Assembly (NCBI RefSeq): GCF_032362555.1
Contig: NC_083505.1
Span: 7,493,501 to 7,557,500, forward strand
Direction of reading: 5' to 3'
Origin: Amyelois transitella
Taxonomy: Eukaryota; Arthropoda; Insecta; Lepidoptera; Pyralidae
Length of the DNA stretch: 64,000 nucleotides
Shown here: in pieces, positions 11,555 through 22,029 of the stretch
Position numbering within the stretch: the stretch's first letter is position 1
Layout of the letters: each line of letters starts with the position of its first letter
Program-made: the position numbers and the translations under genes
Notes under the pieces: generated by a model
Told to the model about the DNA's origin: nothing
Databases searched by the model: none
The model's input: only the letters and a program-made list of their open reading frames with translations

Positions 11555-11667
11555 TTAATAATACTTTTATTTATTTATGTACACAAAATTATATACAGGA
11601 GCATTTATTACTATAATTCTAGTACAAAGGTGCTACTTATTTCAAAAGAAATGTCTTCCAGTAGACC

Positions 11668-11923
11668 TGTGGTGACATGTCTACGCCACTCGTCAACAAC
11701 ATCAAATCACACAACAACTGTCAATCATCGCGAAGAAATTGACGCGCTGAACCAATAGCAGCGAAGAATCTAAGACGCGATTTCAGAGATTTCACGGATT
11801 GGAGCTATATATACAACCTCCGACACAACATCGTCGGAGCCGCGGTTCCCCAGGCATAACACCTAGCCTGGCGGAAGATCTTCCCTTTGGTGGCGGTCGA
11901 GCCGAAACATCGCTCCCGCTACA
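11668..11923 (+). repeat. 5' LTR of the miniature LTR element
   Basis: Begins TGTGGTGACATG and ends CGCTACA, the TG...CA of LTRs. It contains a TATATATA box near 11804-11812 that could serve as the element's promoter. Confidence 0.85.
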
Positions 11924-12361
11924 TTGGTGACCCCGACGTGATTGGAAGCAACCTTCTTCATCATCATCTCCAATCAAAGCAGTGTCTCACAGCAAGCCAG
12001 CAACTGGGTATCGCAGCAGGTCAATCGCAGCCGACTTACCGAGCTTCCTGGTCCTGTCTCCACCCGCACTCACTCTCATCGACTTCGGCGACCGACGCAT
12101 CTATCGCAGCCCACGCCGGCCGCTCTTCTCTCCAGCGTGGCAGCTCTGCACGATATCTCCCGGCGCCAACAAGTCGGCTTCGCTCTCTACTGTCTCGACT
12201 CACCGCAGACTACGAGCAACGCAACGGCTCACTCCTGACTCACTAGGACTTCGAGCAACTTCCGACTCACTGGAAGACAACTGGCACTTGCAAGCTACAA
12301 CTGAAGCACAGATTGCACAGCAAGATCAAGACTTCAGACCTCCGGTCTTGGGGGGGAGTAC

Positions 12362-12618
12362 CGTGGCGACATGTCTACGCCACTCGTCAACAACATCAAA
12401 TCACACAACAACTGTCAATCATCGCGAAGAAATTGACGCGCTGAACCAATAGCAGCGAAGAATCTAAGACGCGATTTCAGAGATTTCACGGATTGGAGCT
12501 ATATACAACCTCCGACACAACATCGTCGGAGCCGCGGTTCCCCAGGCATCATAACACCTAGCCTGGCGAAAGATCTTCCCTTTGGTGGCGGTCGAGCCGA
12601 ATCATCGCTCCCGCTACA
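12362..12618 (+). repeat. 3' LTR of the miniature LTR element
   Basis: Differs from the 5' LTR by four substitutions and two small indels (a 2-bp loss in the TATATATA tract and a 3-bp gain in GGCATCATAACACC). Its first base is C instead of T. Confidence 0.85.
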
Positions 12619-13469
12619 GACCCATGAGAGGAAAGATGAATTTCAGAGCGGTATGGCGTGTGCATAAATAACGTTTAACATATTTAACTAAACATACATG
12701 CTATATTTATATACTTACATAATTAAACATGGAATAATTAAACAAATGACAGTTATAAACTACATAAACAAACATACCAATATATATATAAGTCTATTTG
12801 GAGAGATAATAGTCTTTAACTTGTCGTTTGAATGGAGAGAGAGTTTTGGAATCGCGAATATCATGCGGTAAGGAATTCCACAGTCGTACAGCATGAGCAG
12901 AGAAGGAAAAAGAGTAGAAGGAAGTCTTGTGGGTAGGAATAGTAAGAATGGTGCGCAAATGAGATCTGCAAGTTTGAATCTATAGTATGACCAAGGTTCC
13001 TTGCAGATTTGGTGAATTCAATTGAAGAACTATTATAGTACAGGCTTGGCAGTATATCAATGTTGATTTGATTACACATATAATAAGTACCAATTATCAT
13101 AGCCTTAGATTTGACAGGATTAACCAAAAGACCATAACACTTCGCCCATTCAGAAATCCGATCAAGTTCCGCATTCATCTCCGCAATGGCTGTCAAGTAG
13201 TGTTTCTCTTTAAAATGACAATATATCTGTAAATCATCAGCGAAAAGATGGTAATTGCATGACAGTAGTTTAGAGACTGATGTTATAAATACCGAAAATA
13301 GCAACGGCGAGAGTATACCGCCCTTTAATTTAAGCACAAAATTAAATTATAATTTATTAAAGCTTAAATTTACTACTTACGCATAATTTTAACACTCGGG
13401 CAATTTGATTCGATGGACTGCGAAAATTAGACCAATCCACAAATCAAGCGAGACCAATCTCGCATGATC

Positions 13470-14886
13470 GCCGGTGGTCGCCGTCCTGCGAAAGCCGGGA
13501 GAGGATGACTACGCAAATCCAAAGTTTTACCGACCTATCGGATTTTTACCGGTGCTCGGTAAGATTTTGGAGAAAATGCTAATGGCGAGGATTCGCTGGC
13601 ACGTCCTCCCCGACATGAGCTGCCGTCACTACGGCTTCATGCCGCAGCGCTGCACCGAGGACTCCCTCTATGTCCTGGTCACATCAGGCAGAGGATTAAA
13701 GATAAAAAACTCGTTCTGATGGTATCCTTGGATATAGAGGGAGCCTTCGACAACACGTGGTGGCCGGCCATTAAGTGCAGACTGGCGGAGACGCAGTGCC
13801 CTCCGAATCTACGCCGAATAGTTGATAGCTATTTGGGGGATAGGAGCGGAGAGTGTCAGCGCAACCTCGAAGGGATGTGTCCAGGGGTCAATAGGAGGCC
13901 CGACCTTCTGGAATTTGCTTCTGGACCCGCTGCTTGTGGGGCTAGATGTTCTGTCATGTCAAGCGTTCGCTGACGACGTGGTCCTCGTATTCTCCGGGGA
14001 CACGGCACAGGAAGTCCAGGGACGTGCCAATGGAGCCCTCGAATATGTTCGAAGATGGGGAGTCGAAAATAAATTGAGGCTTGCTCCATTAAAAACAAAG
14101 GCAATGGTGCTCACCAACAAACTTAAATACGACACTCCAATTCTGAGCATGGGCGGGGTATCCATTGATATGACCCAGGAAATCAAAATCCTCGGTCTCA
14201 CCTTGGACAACAAGCTCACCTTTAACGCCCATGTGGCGAACATATGCCGGAAGGCGTTAAATATATATAAGCAGCTGTTCAGGGCGGCCAGGATTGGCTG
14301 GGGTTTGAACTCGGAGGTGATAAGGACCATATACGTGGCGGTGGTCGAGCTGGTCATCATGTACGCATCTAGCGTGTGGGCATCGGCCACGCACAAGCTG
14401 GGGGTGTAGAAGCAACTAAACGTGGTGCAGCGAGGCTTCGCACAGAAGATCGTCAGAGCGTATCGCACCGTCTCTCTGAACGCGGCGCTGCTACTCACCA
14501 GACTGCTTCCTCTGGACATGAGGATCAAGGAGGCAGCTTCTTCACGAAGTGAAGAAGGGTATATCTCGGCGAGTGGTAGGAGACCGGGAGATAGAGAGAC
14601 CCGTCGACTTTCTGGAAGCGCCTCACCCGGCTGGAAGGTTCGGACCGGACTTTCGTGCCTGGAAGACCGTGCGCAGGTTGACGAGCAGCAGCACGCGCAG
14701 CTCCACATTTATACGGATGGGAGCAAGCACGATGGGAAAGCCGGCGCAGCGCTGACGGTATGGGAAGGCGGGCGGGCGGCAGGCGGAAAGAGGGCTGACG
14801 ATAGATGTCCGGTCTCATTCGTCAAGCGGCAGATCCGAATGGATACCATTGACGAATGGAACCGGCGCTACGTGGAGGGGGAGTAA
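13470..14886 (+). mobile_element. R1-clade (TRAS/SART-like) non-LTR retrotransposon, broken
   Basis: Reverse transcriptase in three frames: YRPIGFLPVLGKILEKMLMA (from about 13520), SLDIEGAFDNTWWPAIKCRL (13720 on), then a frame change near 13820-13860 to GCVQGSIGGPTFWNLLLDPL, AFADDVVLVFSGDTA and LGLTLDNKLTFNAHV. An in-frame TAG interrupts it at 14407-14409. A second shift follows at about 14530, beside a 9-bp inverted pair (CTTCTTCAC/GTGAAGAAG). An RNase H start, IYTDGSKHDGKAGAALTVWE, is at 14709 on. The RNase H domain is cut short and joined to a C-terminal end. No endonuclease or gag is present. GC content is clearly higher than the surrounding DNA. Confidence 0.88.
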
Positions 14887-16874
14887 TCAGAGGGTAATAA
14901 TCCAGGCTGTCCATAATGGATTCACCACTAGCTCATGTAAATAAAAAAATCTCGCATGATTGGTTAGCGCTTGCACGCGCCAACCTTTGACCGCTAGACA
15001 AACTGGGTAGGTAACAAACAAATTTGTAATATCAATAAGCCATACAGCTATATTTGGCCTTGTAGTCTTTGCGAGGCTGCGGGCTCTGTCTAAGTCTGTC
15101 CCCGTAAGGCGTAAAGATTGGAATGATATACCTATACCTTAAAGTATCATAACATACATAACAAGGAAGGAACTACTTTTATATACAACAGTTGTTGTTA
15201 AACTTTCGCGTCGCATACATTTATAAATAATACAGTTATTAAACGCGCACGTTAAGCAAGTACCTACCTTGTTTTTATCTCGGATATTTCGAATCATGTT
15301 ACAATAATCCGTGGACTATGTATGTTATTGTAACACTCCAAAACTCATCACCAATCATTAAAATTATTAGTACCTAGTCGATGAAACACACATGTTCGGA
15401 AAAAAAATTCACAATAAATACAACATGACGTTTGGGTCAAAAGTCCGTCATGTTAGTCTTTTAATCTTTCAACATAATTAATGGTGTAACCTAGAAACCC
15501 AGCTCAGAATACGGTTGAAGATGCTACGTTTTCTGTCAACCTATCACTTAACCAATTTTTGATACCTAGTAGTCTATAATGTAGCTCCTGAAAGTTTTGT
15601 CAGTCTCTGTGCCAAAAAGTATCTAAGTATCATGAAAATCAGTTGGTCAAATTTAGCTTGCAAAATACAAACATCGGTACAGGCAAAACTAAATAAAATA
15701 AATGAAACAATAATTTAAAAATAAAAGTTTGTAAAAATAGGTATATTAAAAATAAGGGCCATTAATAATTATGAACAACTTGAATCAGAAGCTTAACTTT
15801 AATGAAACCTAGCCGTTTATAAAACAAAAAATATTTTTCATCAATACTTTCTTCTTTCGACACATGCATAAATACGAGTAGATGTAAGTATATTGCACCC
15901 TTTTGTTTGTTCGGGTGTCAAAAATTCTAGTATATAAGGACATGGTGAGAATGTTTTTAAAGCGTCCTCTTTTATCCCTTTGTTTCATAAACATCTTGGC
16001 CGCTTTAATAGCTGTAGCTTAGGAACTACTGGGGAGATCCGGGGGCCCGCCAATGACTGCTTTATCTCTTGTTTCTCTCAATACTTGCCGAATAATCTAC
16101 TAATTAATTACGTTTACGTTTTCCTGCTTACAGGGGCACGGAGGTACCTAAGACGAGACGAGACGATTCTCGTCTGGATACCTAGGCTCTCGGTTTCTAG
16201 ATTTTATTAATCTGCCTCTGGATATTAGCGAAGCTCCAGCACCTTTTCAGGAAGGGTGTCACCTGGACAATTATCAGGAGAGGATAATAAAAATCAAATA
16301 TGTGTTATATAATTTTGAGTCAGTAAAGTTAATTTATATTTTGATCTATAATATTTGGACACAGCTGTTCAGTTCAATGCTTTTACTTTCCTTTTGTGGC
16401 AATAAACGTACTTAGTTCCTGTTATACTGTGCTGTGCATGTATTGGCAAAATATAAGTTATATTCTTAGAAATACTGCAGACATGCGACCCAAGCCGACT
16501 TGCAAAACAACCTTGCACTTTGCGCACACGCCGATAAAGGCTGAAATTATGCTCGCACTATATTCTAAACAAATGTCGAATAGACTGAAACCGGTCGTCC
16601 GTGAGTGAAATGTGGGACTGAATGGTTCCTGCAGCACACGCAAACTCATATGTAATTACCTGCACTTTTCACACACACGTAAACATGAAGAGCAACATCG
16701 AGTGCAATCGGCAACAGATATGTGTCTCGCTTTTTGCCGTGCATTTTATTGGAGAAATTTGCTTGGAAAATGGTTCTCGATCATTTTCAAGTTCAGTTAC
16801 ATAAGTACGCGTGTGGAGAATTGGTGCGGAATAGCGGATGTTTGGTGGTGCTCGACGACCAAGTGGCGCACAGT
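14887..16874. other. intergenic stretch between the R1-type LINE and the Osiris gene
   Basis: No supported exon. It contains the right copy of the diverged direct repeat (15353-15436) and, at 16142-16196, an imperfect hairpin centred on AGACGAGA/TCTCGTCT. The ORFs just upstream of the Osiris TATA box have no recognisable domains. Confidence 0.4.
15353..15436 (+). repeat. diverged direct repeat, right copy
   Basis: Partner of 11431-11492, same orientation; similarity is patchy, with indels. Confidence 0.45.
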
Positions 16875-16908
16875 TATAAGCTCTCACCCGCTCCACTGCC
16901 CGTCAGTT
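16875..16908 (+). promoter_or_regulatory. core promoter of the Osiris gene (TATA + initiator)
   Basis: TATAAG at 16875-16880 and an arthropod initiator TCAGTT at 16903-16908. Taking A16905 as +1, the TATA box starts at -30, the canonical spacing. The 5' UTR would be 71 bases. Strong TATA promoters suit the short bursts of Osiris expression during cuticle formation. Confidence 0.7.
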
Positions 16909-16975
16909 GCCGCTAGACCACCCTCGTACACGTCGATTTTTAGTTTTTAGTGCAGTGTGTGGAACTTCAAACAAA

Positions 16976-18019
16976 ATGTGTAACCCTTTCCGGATAACCA
17001 TCGTGTCAGTTCTCTGCGTGGCAGTTGCTTCCAGCCACGTCCACGGGAGGAGATCCCGGGTCATGAACATGGAAGATGAGACACAAAACGAAATCGATAG
17101 CGGAAGATCCGAAGACAGTTGGTGGCCATCAGCCGAGTTCACAATTTTACAAAAAGTTTATGACGATTGCAGTGCACACAAACAGTTTTCGACGTGTCTA
17201 AAGGGCAAAGCATTGACGGCGCTGACCAGAGCAGTAGAAATGGTGAATATTGTGTGTGCTTGTGTAAAGTTTGGATTAGTGTTCTGGATAGTGGGTTGTA
17301 ATAGTTTCTTGTGTTATACAGGACAGCGTTCAACTCGCGGACGGGCTAACGTTGGTGAAGCAGGCAGACGCGCCCTCTGCGATTGCAGAGCCTCGCTTCT
17401 ACTCCGGAATGTCACTGGAAGACAAACTTGACACGATGTTACGTACCAAATTCGAGCAGTTGATGAACTCGCACACCATATCCATGGACCTCGCGTCAGA
17501 AGGCAGAGGCAGAGGTATGTCAATAAACATATTACATGTGTCATTAGCTAAATTAAAATTATTAAATAAAATGTAAATCGTTTGATCAAATTTGTTTTAG
17601 GAAAGAAAGTGCTGCCTTATCTGTTACTTGGTATCTTTACAACCATGAGCATAGTTGGTGGTATGGCTCTGAAGACACTAGCTGCCATTGCCGGCAAGGC
17701 CCTCATCGCCAGTAAGGTAGCGCTGACGATTGCAGGAATCATTGCCCTAAAGAAGCTATTCAGTCACGACGGTAGCAATGGTGAAACTACTTTCCAAGTG
17801 CACGCAGATGGACACCATAGGTAACTACCATACTATTCCATAAAACTAAATTATGAAGTTGATTCAAATTTATTGAATATAGGCTCTATTTTAATTTGTT
17901 ATGTATTTTAATTCTAGTCTTTAATTCGAAGGCGCAATCTGTATGTGGTGAGGCAAGCGAAACCAAGCGGAGTGGATCCTTACCGGTTGTATGCGGAGCA
18001 GACGACCGCGAGCGCATAA
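16976..18019 (+). CDS. Osiris-family protein (DUF1676), four exons
   Basis: Osiris proteins are insect-specific secretory-pathway membrane proteins expressed in cuticle-forming epidermis. Exons: 16976-17242, 17322-17514, 17601-17820 and 17932-18019 (stop TAA), 255 residues. A signal peptide spans residues 1 to about 24 (MCNPFRITIVSVLCVAVASS). The paired-cysteine block YDDCSAHKQFSTCLKGKAL has C65 and C74. RAVEM|DSVQLADGLTLV crosses the first junction and is typical of DUF1676. The hydrophobic segment follows KKVLPYLLLGIFTT, with GKALIASKVALTIAGIIALK (roughly residues 156-205). The tail after NLYVVRQ is short. The last intron needs the acceptor ATTCGAAG at 17931, because the nearer ATTCTAG (17916) would give an early stop; that junction is less certain. 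No other Osiris gene is in the window, and I cannot assign the member number. Confidence 0.87.
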
Positions 18020-18300
18020 CCCCGGCGTCGCCGTCGCCGCCCTGCCGCGCGGCATCGTGCGACACCGCGCGGCATTGCCCGCCGCGCCTCTGCCGCCTGT
18101 TCGCCACCGGACACCACTGCATCATCTAAACAAAATAACCTCAAACCAAAGTACCGTCCACAAACTGGACACCACTCTCAGACCGATGGGTCGTCCATTC
18201 TCATTCTCAAATCTATGTCAGTAAATTATTTAAAGTAATTTATTTATTTGTGACTACGGTTGTATGTAATATACTTAATTTAATAAGTATTGTAAGATAT

Positions 18301-18306
18301 AATAAA
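18301..18306 (+). terminator. polyadenylation signal of the Osiris gene
   Basis: AATAAA 282 bases after the stop codon, the first good hexamer downstream. Confidence 0.55.
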
Positions 18307-20359
18307 AGACGTTACACAGTCATTAGTTTCATTTTAAATGCTATTTATGTCCAATATAAACTCAATAATTAATTGCTAGTTTCCCGCAATAATATCCATA
18401 GGGAGGCGAGGTATTCGTGGCAAAAATATTAGGCAATAGGTTGGTAACAAGTATCCAATACAAAAAACAGAACGAAAAATAATATGTAACTATTCGGCAG
18501 CTAATAGACGTTATTTTCACACCTAACCTAATTATGTCTATTAGCTAATTTTACATATAAATAGCTAATATTTTAATAAATACTCGTATTTATATTATAA
18601 ATAAGTTTCCTCTATTTGTAACTTAAATCTTTTTTATTCCTAGATTAAGTATCTAATGGCACAATGTGATAATAATTTAGTTCCGAATTAATTATGATGA
18701 ACTTGTTTTAACATCAGTATTTATTGTATTAATCAGCTCTGAGATACAAATTTAAGTCTAATTTTACTTAAATCAATTTTGTAAACATTTGATCAAGATT
18801 AGTGACATAAATGAAATATGTTAATATGTTATACCTATTTCCAAAGCAATTTAGTTTATCTTTGACAAACGTTTCAATAACGTAATTTTTATTACTAATT
18901 TGTTAATCTTCCAAATTGTTAACTACTTACTTTTTGCAACGGTTTAAGTTTAAACAAGAGATCCGATGTGGTCATGCACAAACGCATCCATAACTACACC
19001 GCGTGTGCATCACGTACTGTAAATATAGACAGTTTTTCAATTAATTGCAATACTAACCCGCTTTCTTTACGCGCTCTAGTGGAGAGGAGACCGTGAAATG
19101 TTGAGATTTTCCATTAATGTGGGCGCAGAACATGGAAAGTAGAAAGTTTTAATCGATTCACTGCACATACACGCATGTCGTCGCTCGTATCTATGTACTG
19201 ATTGAGTTATGATAAATTTTTTTAATTGATCTTCGCGAAAACCTAGCTTCTACGACTTTTTTGTTTGGTTTCAGGTTCGGCAATATCCGCGTCTTTAACA
19301 TATTTTTCGCACTATCCAAATGTGCTCGCCTGTGAAGTAAGTATGTAGTTCCATCATGGAACTGTACCATGGTACTAGTGTCAAAGAACGTAAAGAAGTC
19401 TTCAATAAAATATTCATAATTTATTTTAATGTTACATTAGGATTTAATGTCGATCTGAGAACATAATTTTGTGATATAATGACCTATTACCAATTCTGTT
19501 AGGAGCCATCAATTGTAAATTCGGTTTGCGGAGTCGTCGGAGTGATGATCTGCCTAATTTGAGACGTAGACGGTCATCAAGTATTGACGGTAGACAGAGG
19601 CGTGTAGTGGTCAGCAGCAAGTAATATTAGCCAGCGAGACCGGAGCCCTGGCTCGGGAGACCTGCTGTCAATTACTACACTATCGATACCATTGGGTATG
19701 CAAATGCGAGTGGAGAATAATATAGTTAGCATTAATTTATATTTAGATACATATATGTATAACTTATTATGTAATACACATACAATTGCAAAAAATCTGA
19801 CTTGACCTTCGTCCGTACTACACGAAGAGATCTTTATAGGGTGTAAGTAGCTTGTTTAAGTTTGGACATAACTGATTTTAAGACAATCAAATAGCTATGG
19901 AAACGGATAAAATATAGGCATGGCAATGCCACCAGCCACGGATAGTTAAAAACAAATGCAAGTCAGAAAACTAATCAAGTGTCAGTGTATCCAAAGCAGG
20001 CAGCGGGAATGAAGCCCGTGCGACCACCGCTGCACCGCTTAATCAGCGCCGGACCGCCGCCCTATATTTGCGTATGCAAAGAGACGCCAGCCGCATTAAC
20101 GATGCCATATAGCCAACGTAGCGTGCACCGATTGGGCAAACACATATCTGCATTATAAACAGCATCCGGGCTCACAAACGCGCACTGTGGTCGGCCTTTA
20201 CTGGCGGCGCTCGGCTAATCAACGCGCTGACCTTCTGAACAAACGCTGTACCACACTGGACTGCCGCTAGCACAGATAATTGGACTTTCTTTGTATTTTC
20301 TATTCATTTAAATTCTATATTTATTTATTACGTCAAATGTTAGTGTGTATAATATGATA
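18307..20359. other. start of the gene desert
   Basis: AT-rich, no supported exon. Two back-to-back palindromes lie at 19347-19375. Bases 19990-20280 are GC-rich and non-coding, with a TATAAA at about 20155 but no ORF after it. Confidence 0.4.
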
Positions 20360-20427
20360 GCATAGATAATTGAATCAAATAGTGACAGGTTGTTAACACC
20401 TCGCCTGAAAGAAGTATCAAGTGTATC
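20360..20427 (-). repeat. SINE-like repeat family A, fragment
   Basis: Contains AATAGTGACAGGTTGTTA and CGCCTGAAAGAAGTATCAAG, the middle block of the family as at 36175-36215, same orientation as that copy. Confidence 0.65.
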
Positions 20428-20990
20428 ATTTTTACAATGAAATTTTATTGGCCACTAGAAGCTAAGATATGAAATTACTTTAGGTATCCTCTAAATCATA
20501 GATAATATGCAGATCATGCTTATAGTGGCGATAGGTATATAGTATATAAAATAATGTCCACTGCTGAACAAAGACCTGTACTTAGGTACTTCATCTAGAT
20601 TATTGCAAGAAAGTATTTATTATAGTCATCCTTTGAGGTCGAGGATATAGGATATGAGGTCGTCACTCGCCAGCGAACTAACTTTACGGTTGAATGGTCA
20701 AAGTATCCGACATAAACCTATTTTGTTCTCTTCTTATATTGGACGCCGCTTCTTCACTCGCCACGCCACTGAAGGCTGATGTGTCTCTTCTAGGGTTGCC
20801 TGTTATACTATTATTTTTCACTAGAGTAAACCTTCAATGACTCTATTAAAAACTGCTGCATAAAAATCCGTCGTGTACTTTTAAAGATCTAAGCATACAT
20901 TAAACATCATACATACAGCATCTGTAATTTGTCCCGTATTTATTTATTTATTTATACAGCATCTGTCCCTTACGCGGGAATGATGCGCTT

Positions 20991-21097
20991 TACTGTATAC
21001 AGTAGTATTAGTAGGTACTAATACTACTACACTATTAGGCATACGGCATCACTATCACTACTTAGTAAAGGTTTACTAAGTAGTGATAGTGATGCCG
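20991..21097. repeat. three successive palindromes
   Basis: Palindrome 1 (20991-21004) is the perfect 14-mer TACTGTATACAGTA. Palindrome 2 (21001-21028) has two perfect 13-base arms around GG. Palindrome 3 (21044-21069 with 21072-21097) has two perfect 26-base arms around GG. No coding sequence. Confidence 0.9.
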
Positions 21098-22029
21098 CGA
21101 TTGACTATATGTATAAATATTTTAGTTATGGATATAACACACACTTACCTATATCATTAATCCTGAAAAATCTCAAAACTAAAATTGGGTATAAGTATCC
21201 GTTAGCTTTGGTGACTTCCGGTTCTTAAGTGAGAGGTACCGGGTTTGAATGTAACTCAGTTAAATTTTTCTAAGATTAAAAGCAAACTATTTGCCTAGTT
21301 TATAACCTAGGTGATGATTTTCTCAATAATCCTAAAACCAAGAGGTCCTTTTAGGCAACTACAAAACGAGCTACACATAAACACCGTTCAGCCCTAGAGG
21401 CAGGCGTGGCTCCGCAAGGAAGTTTTGCTGGGAATTATGTTGGTACGTGCCAAAGCCATTATTGCTGTGAGAAAAGTTCATCAATTTCATTTCTATCCTG
21501 AAACATGTTCGTGCCCGCGCCAACTGTCCTACGCTCGCGCTGAAAGTCCTTTGCACATAATGTTTATCAATAAAATCAGGACATTTGTATCAAAAATCCA
21601 TTAACGTTATTAGTGACTAAGTATTTTAATTTTGTTTAGCGAAAAAACCGAATAGAAGAAAAAAGCTATGACAGTTGCATTTGTGGTCGTAGTTCAGGCA
21701 TGTTTGTACCTACAATGCAAAAGTGAATTTGTTGATATTATTGCAAACATTTTCAACATGTTTTTCCAATCTAAATCGTCAACTTATTACCTAGATATTG
21801 TCCATTTTACCCTATTATTTTTTTTCCTTCGTGTGTTATATTTAGATCAGTCGAATTATAAAAAATTATATAATAACTATGTCTTACTAATATTTATTAT
21901 ATATAAGCCTGTCAAATATCAAATTTTGAGTCATATCGATTACTGTTCGATGAATATTTAAATTATCTGGTATAAGTAATCGAGTTAGGTATAAGTAATC
22001 GAGTTATTATTTGGATTATTAAGGATGGT
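21098..22029. other. intergenic stretch
   Basis: No supported gene. Bases 21205-21262 look like the decayed 3' half of a tRNA-derived repeat (ACCGGGTTTGAATG). A 19-base direct repeat beginning GGTATAAGTAATCGAG occurs twice in tandem at about 21969-22006. Confidence 0.35.

Larger units (their letters stand above)
11668..12618 (+). mobile_element. miniature LTR retrotransposon (TRIM-like)
   Basis: A 951-bp element with two LTRs of 256 and 257 bp (about 98% identical), flanked by the 4-bp target duplication GACC (11664-11667 and 12619-12622). Right after the 5' LTR is a primer-binding site starting TGGTGACCCCGACGTGAT (from 11925). A G-rich polypurine tract (12349-12358) precedes the 3' LTR. The 438-bp interior has no gag or pol, so it must be mobilised in trans, presumably by a Gypsy-type element. 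The open frame at 11982-12452 runs into the 3' LTR and matches no family I know. Confidence 0.88.
11555..13337 (-). mobile_element. non-LTR retrotransposon (Jockey/CR1-like) split by a miniature LTR element
   Basis: Minus-strand reverse transcriptase from 13337: GGILSPLLFSVFITSVSKL, then HLFADDLQIY, then ISEWAKCYGLLVNPVKSKAM. After a frameshift between about 12960 and 12880 comes the LINE C-terminus AVRLWNSLPHDIRDSKTLS, then FKRQVKDYYLSK and a stop at 12796-12794. The 3' UTR continues to about 11555, ending in a short stem-loop (ATTTC/GAAAT near 11640-11653 on plus) and a TAAATAAATA tail. It is interrupted at 11668-12618 by the LTR element, which leaves a GACC duplication. It is 5' truncated and not coding-competent. 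Confidence 0.8.

Noticed and set aside
11887..12452. Three overlapping ORFs up to 156 codons
   Set aside because: They fall inside the miniature LTR element, overlap in all frames, run into the 3' LTR, and show no gag or pol motif.
13856..14708. Long minus-strand ORFs (up to 249 codons)
   Set aside because: Antisense to the R1-type reverse transcriptase, GC-rich and without domains; the plus strand explains the sequence.
16612..16950. Several overlapping ORFs just before the Osiris gene
   Set aside because: They cover the TATA box and initiator and have no domain; promoter DNA is the better reading.
21205..21262. Possible tRNA gene (ACCGGGTTTGAATG like a T-loop)
   Set aside because: No acceptor stem or A-box partner can be formed; at best a scrap of a tRNA-derived repeat.
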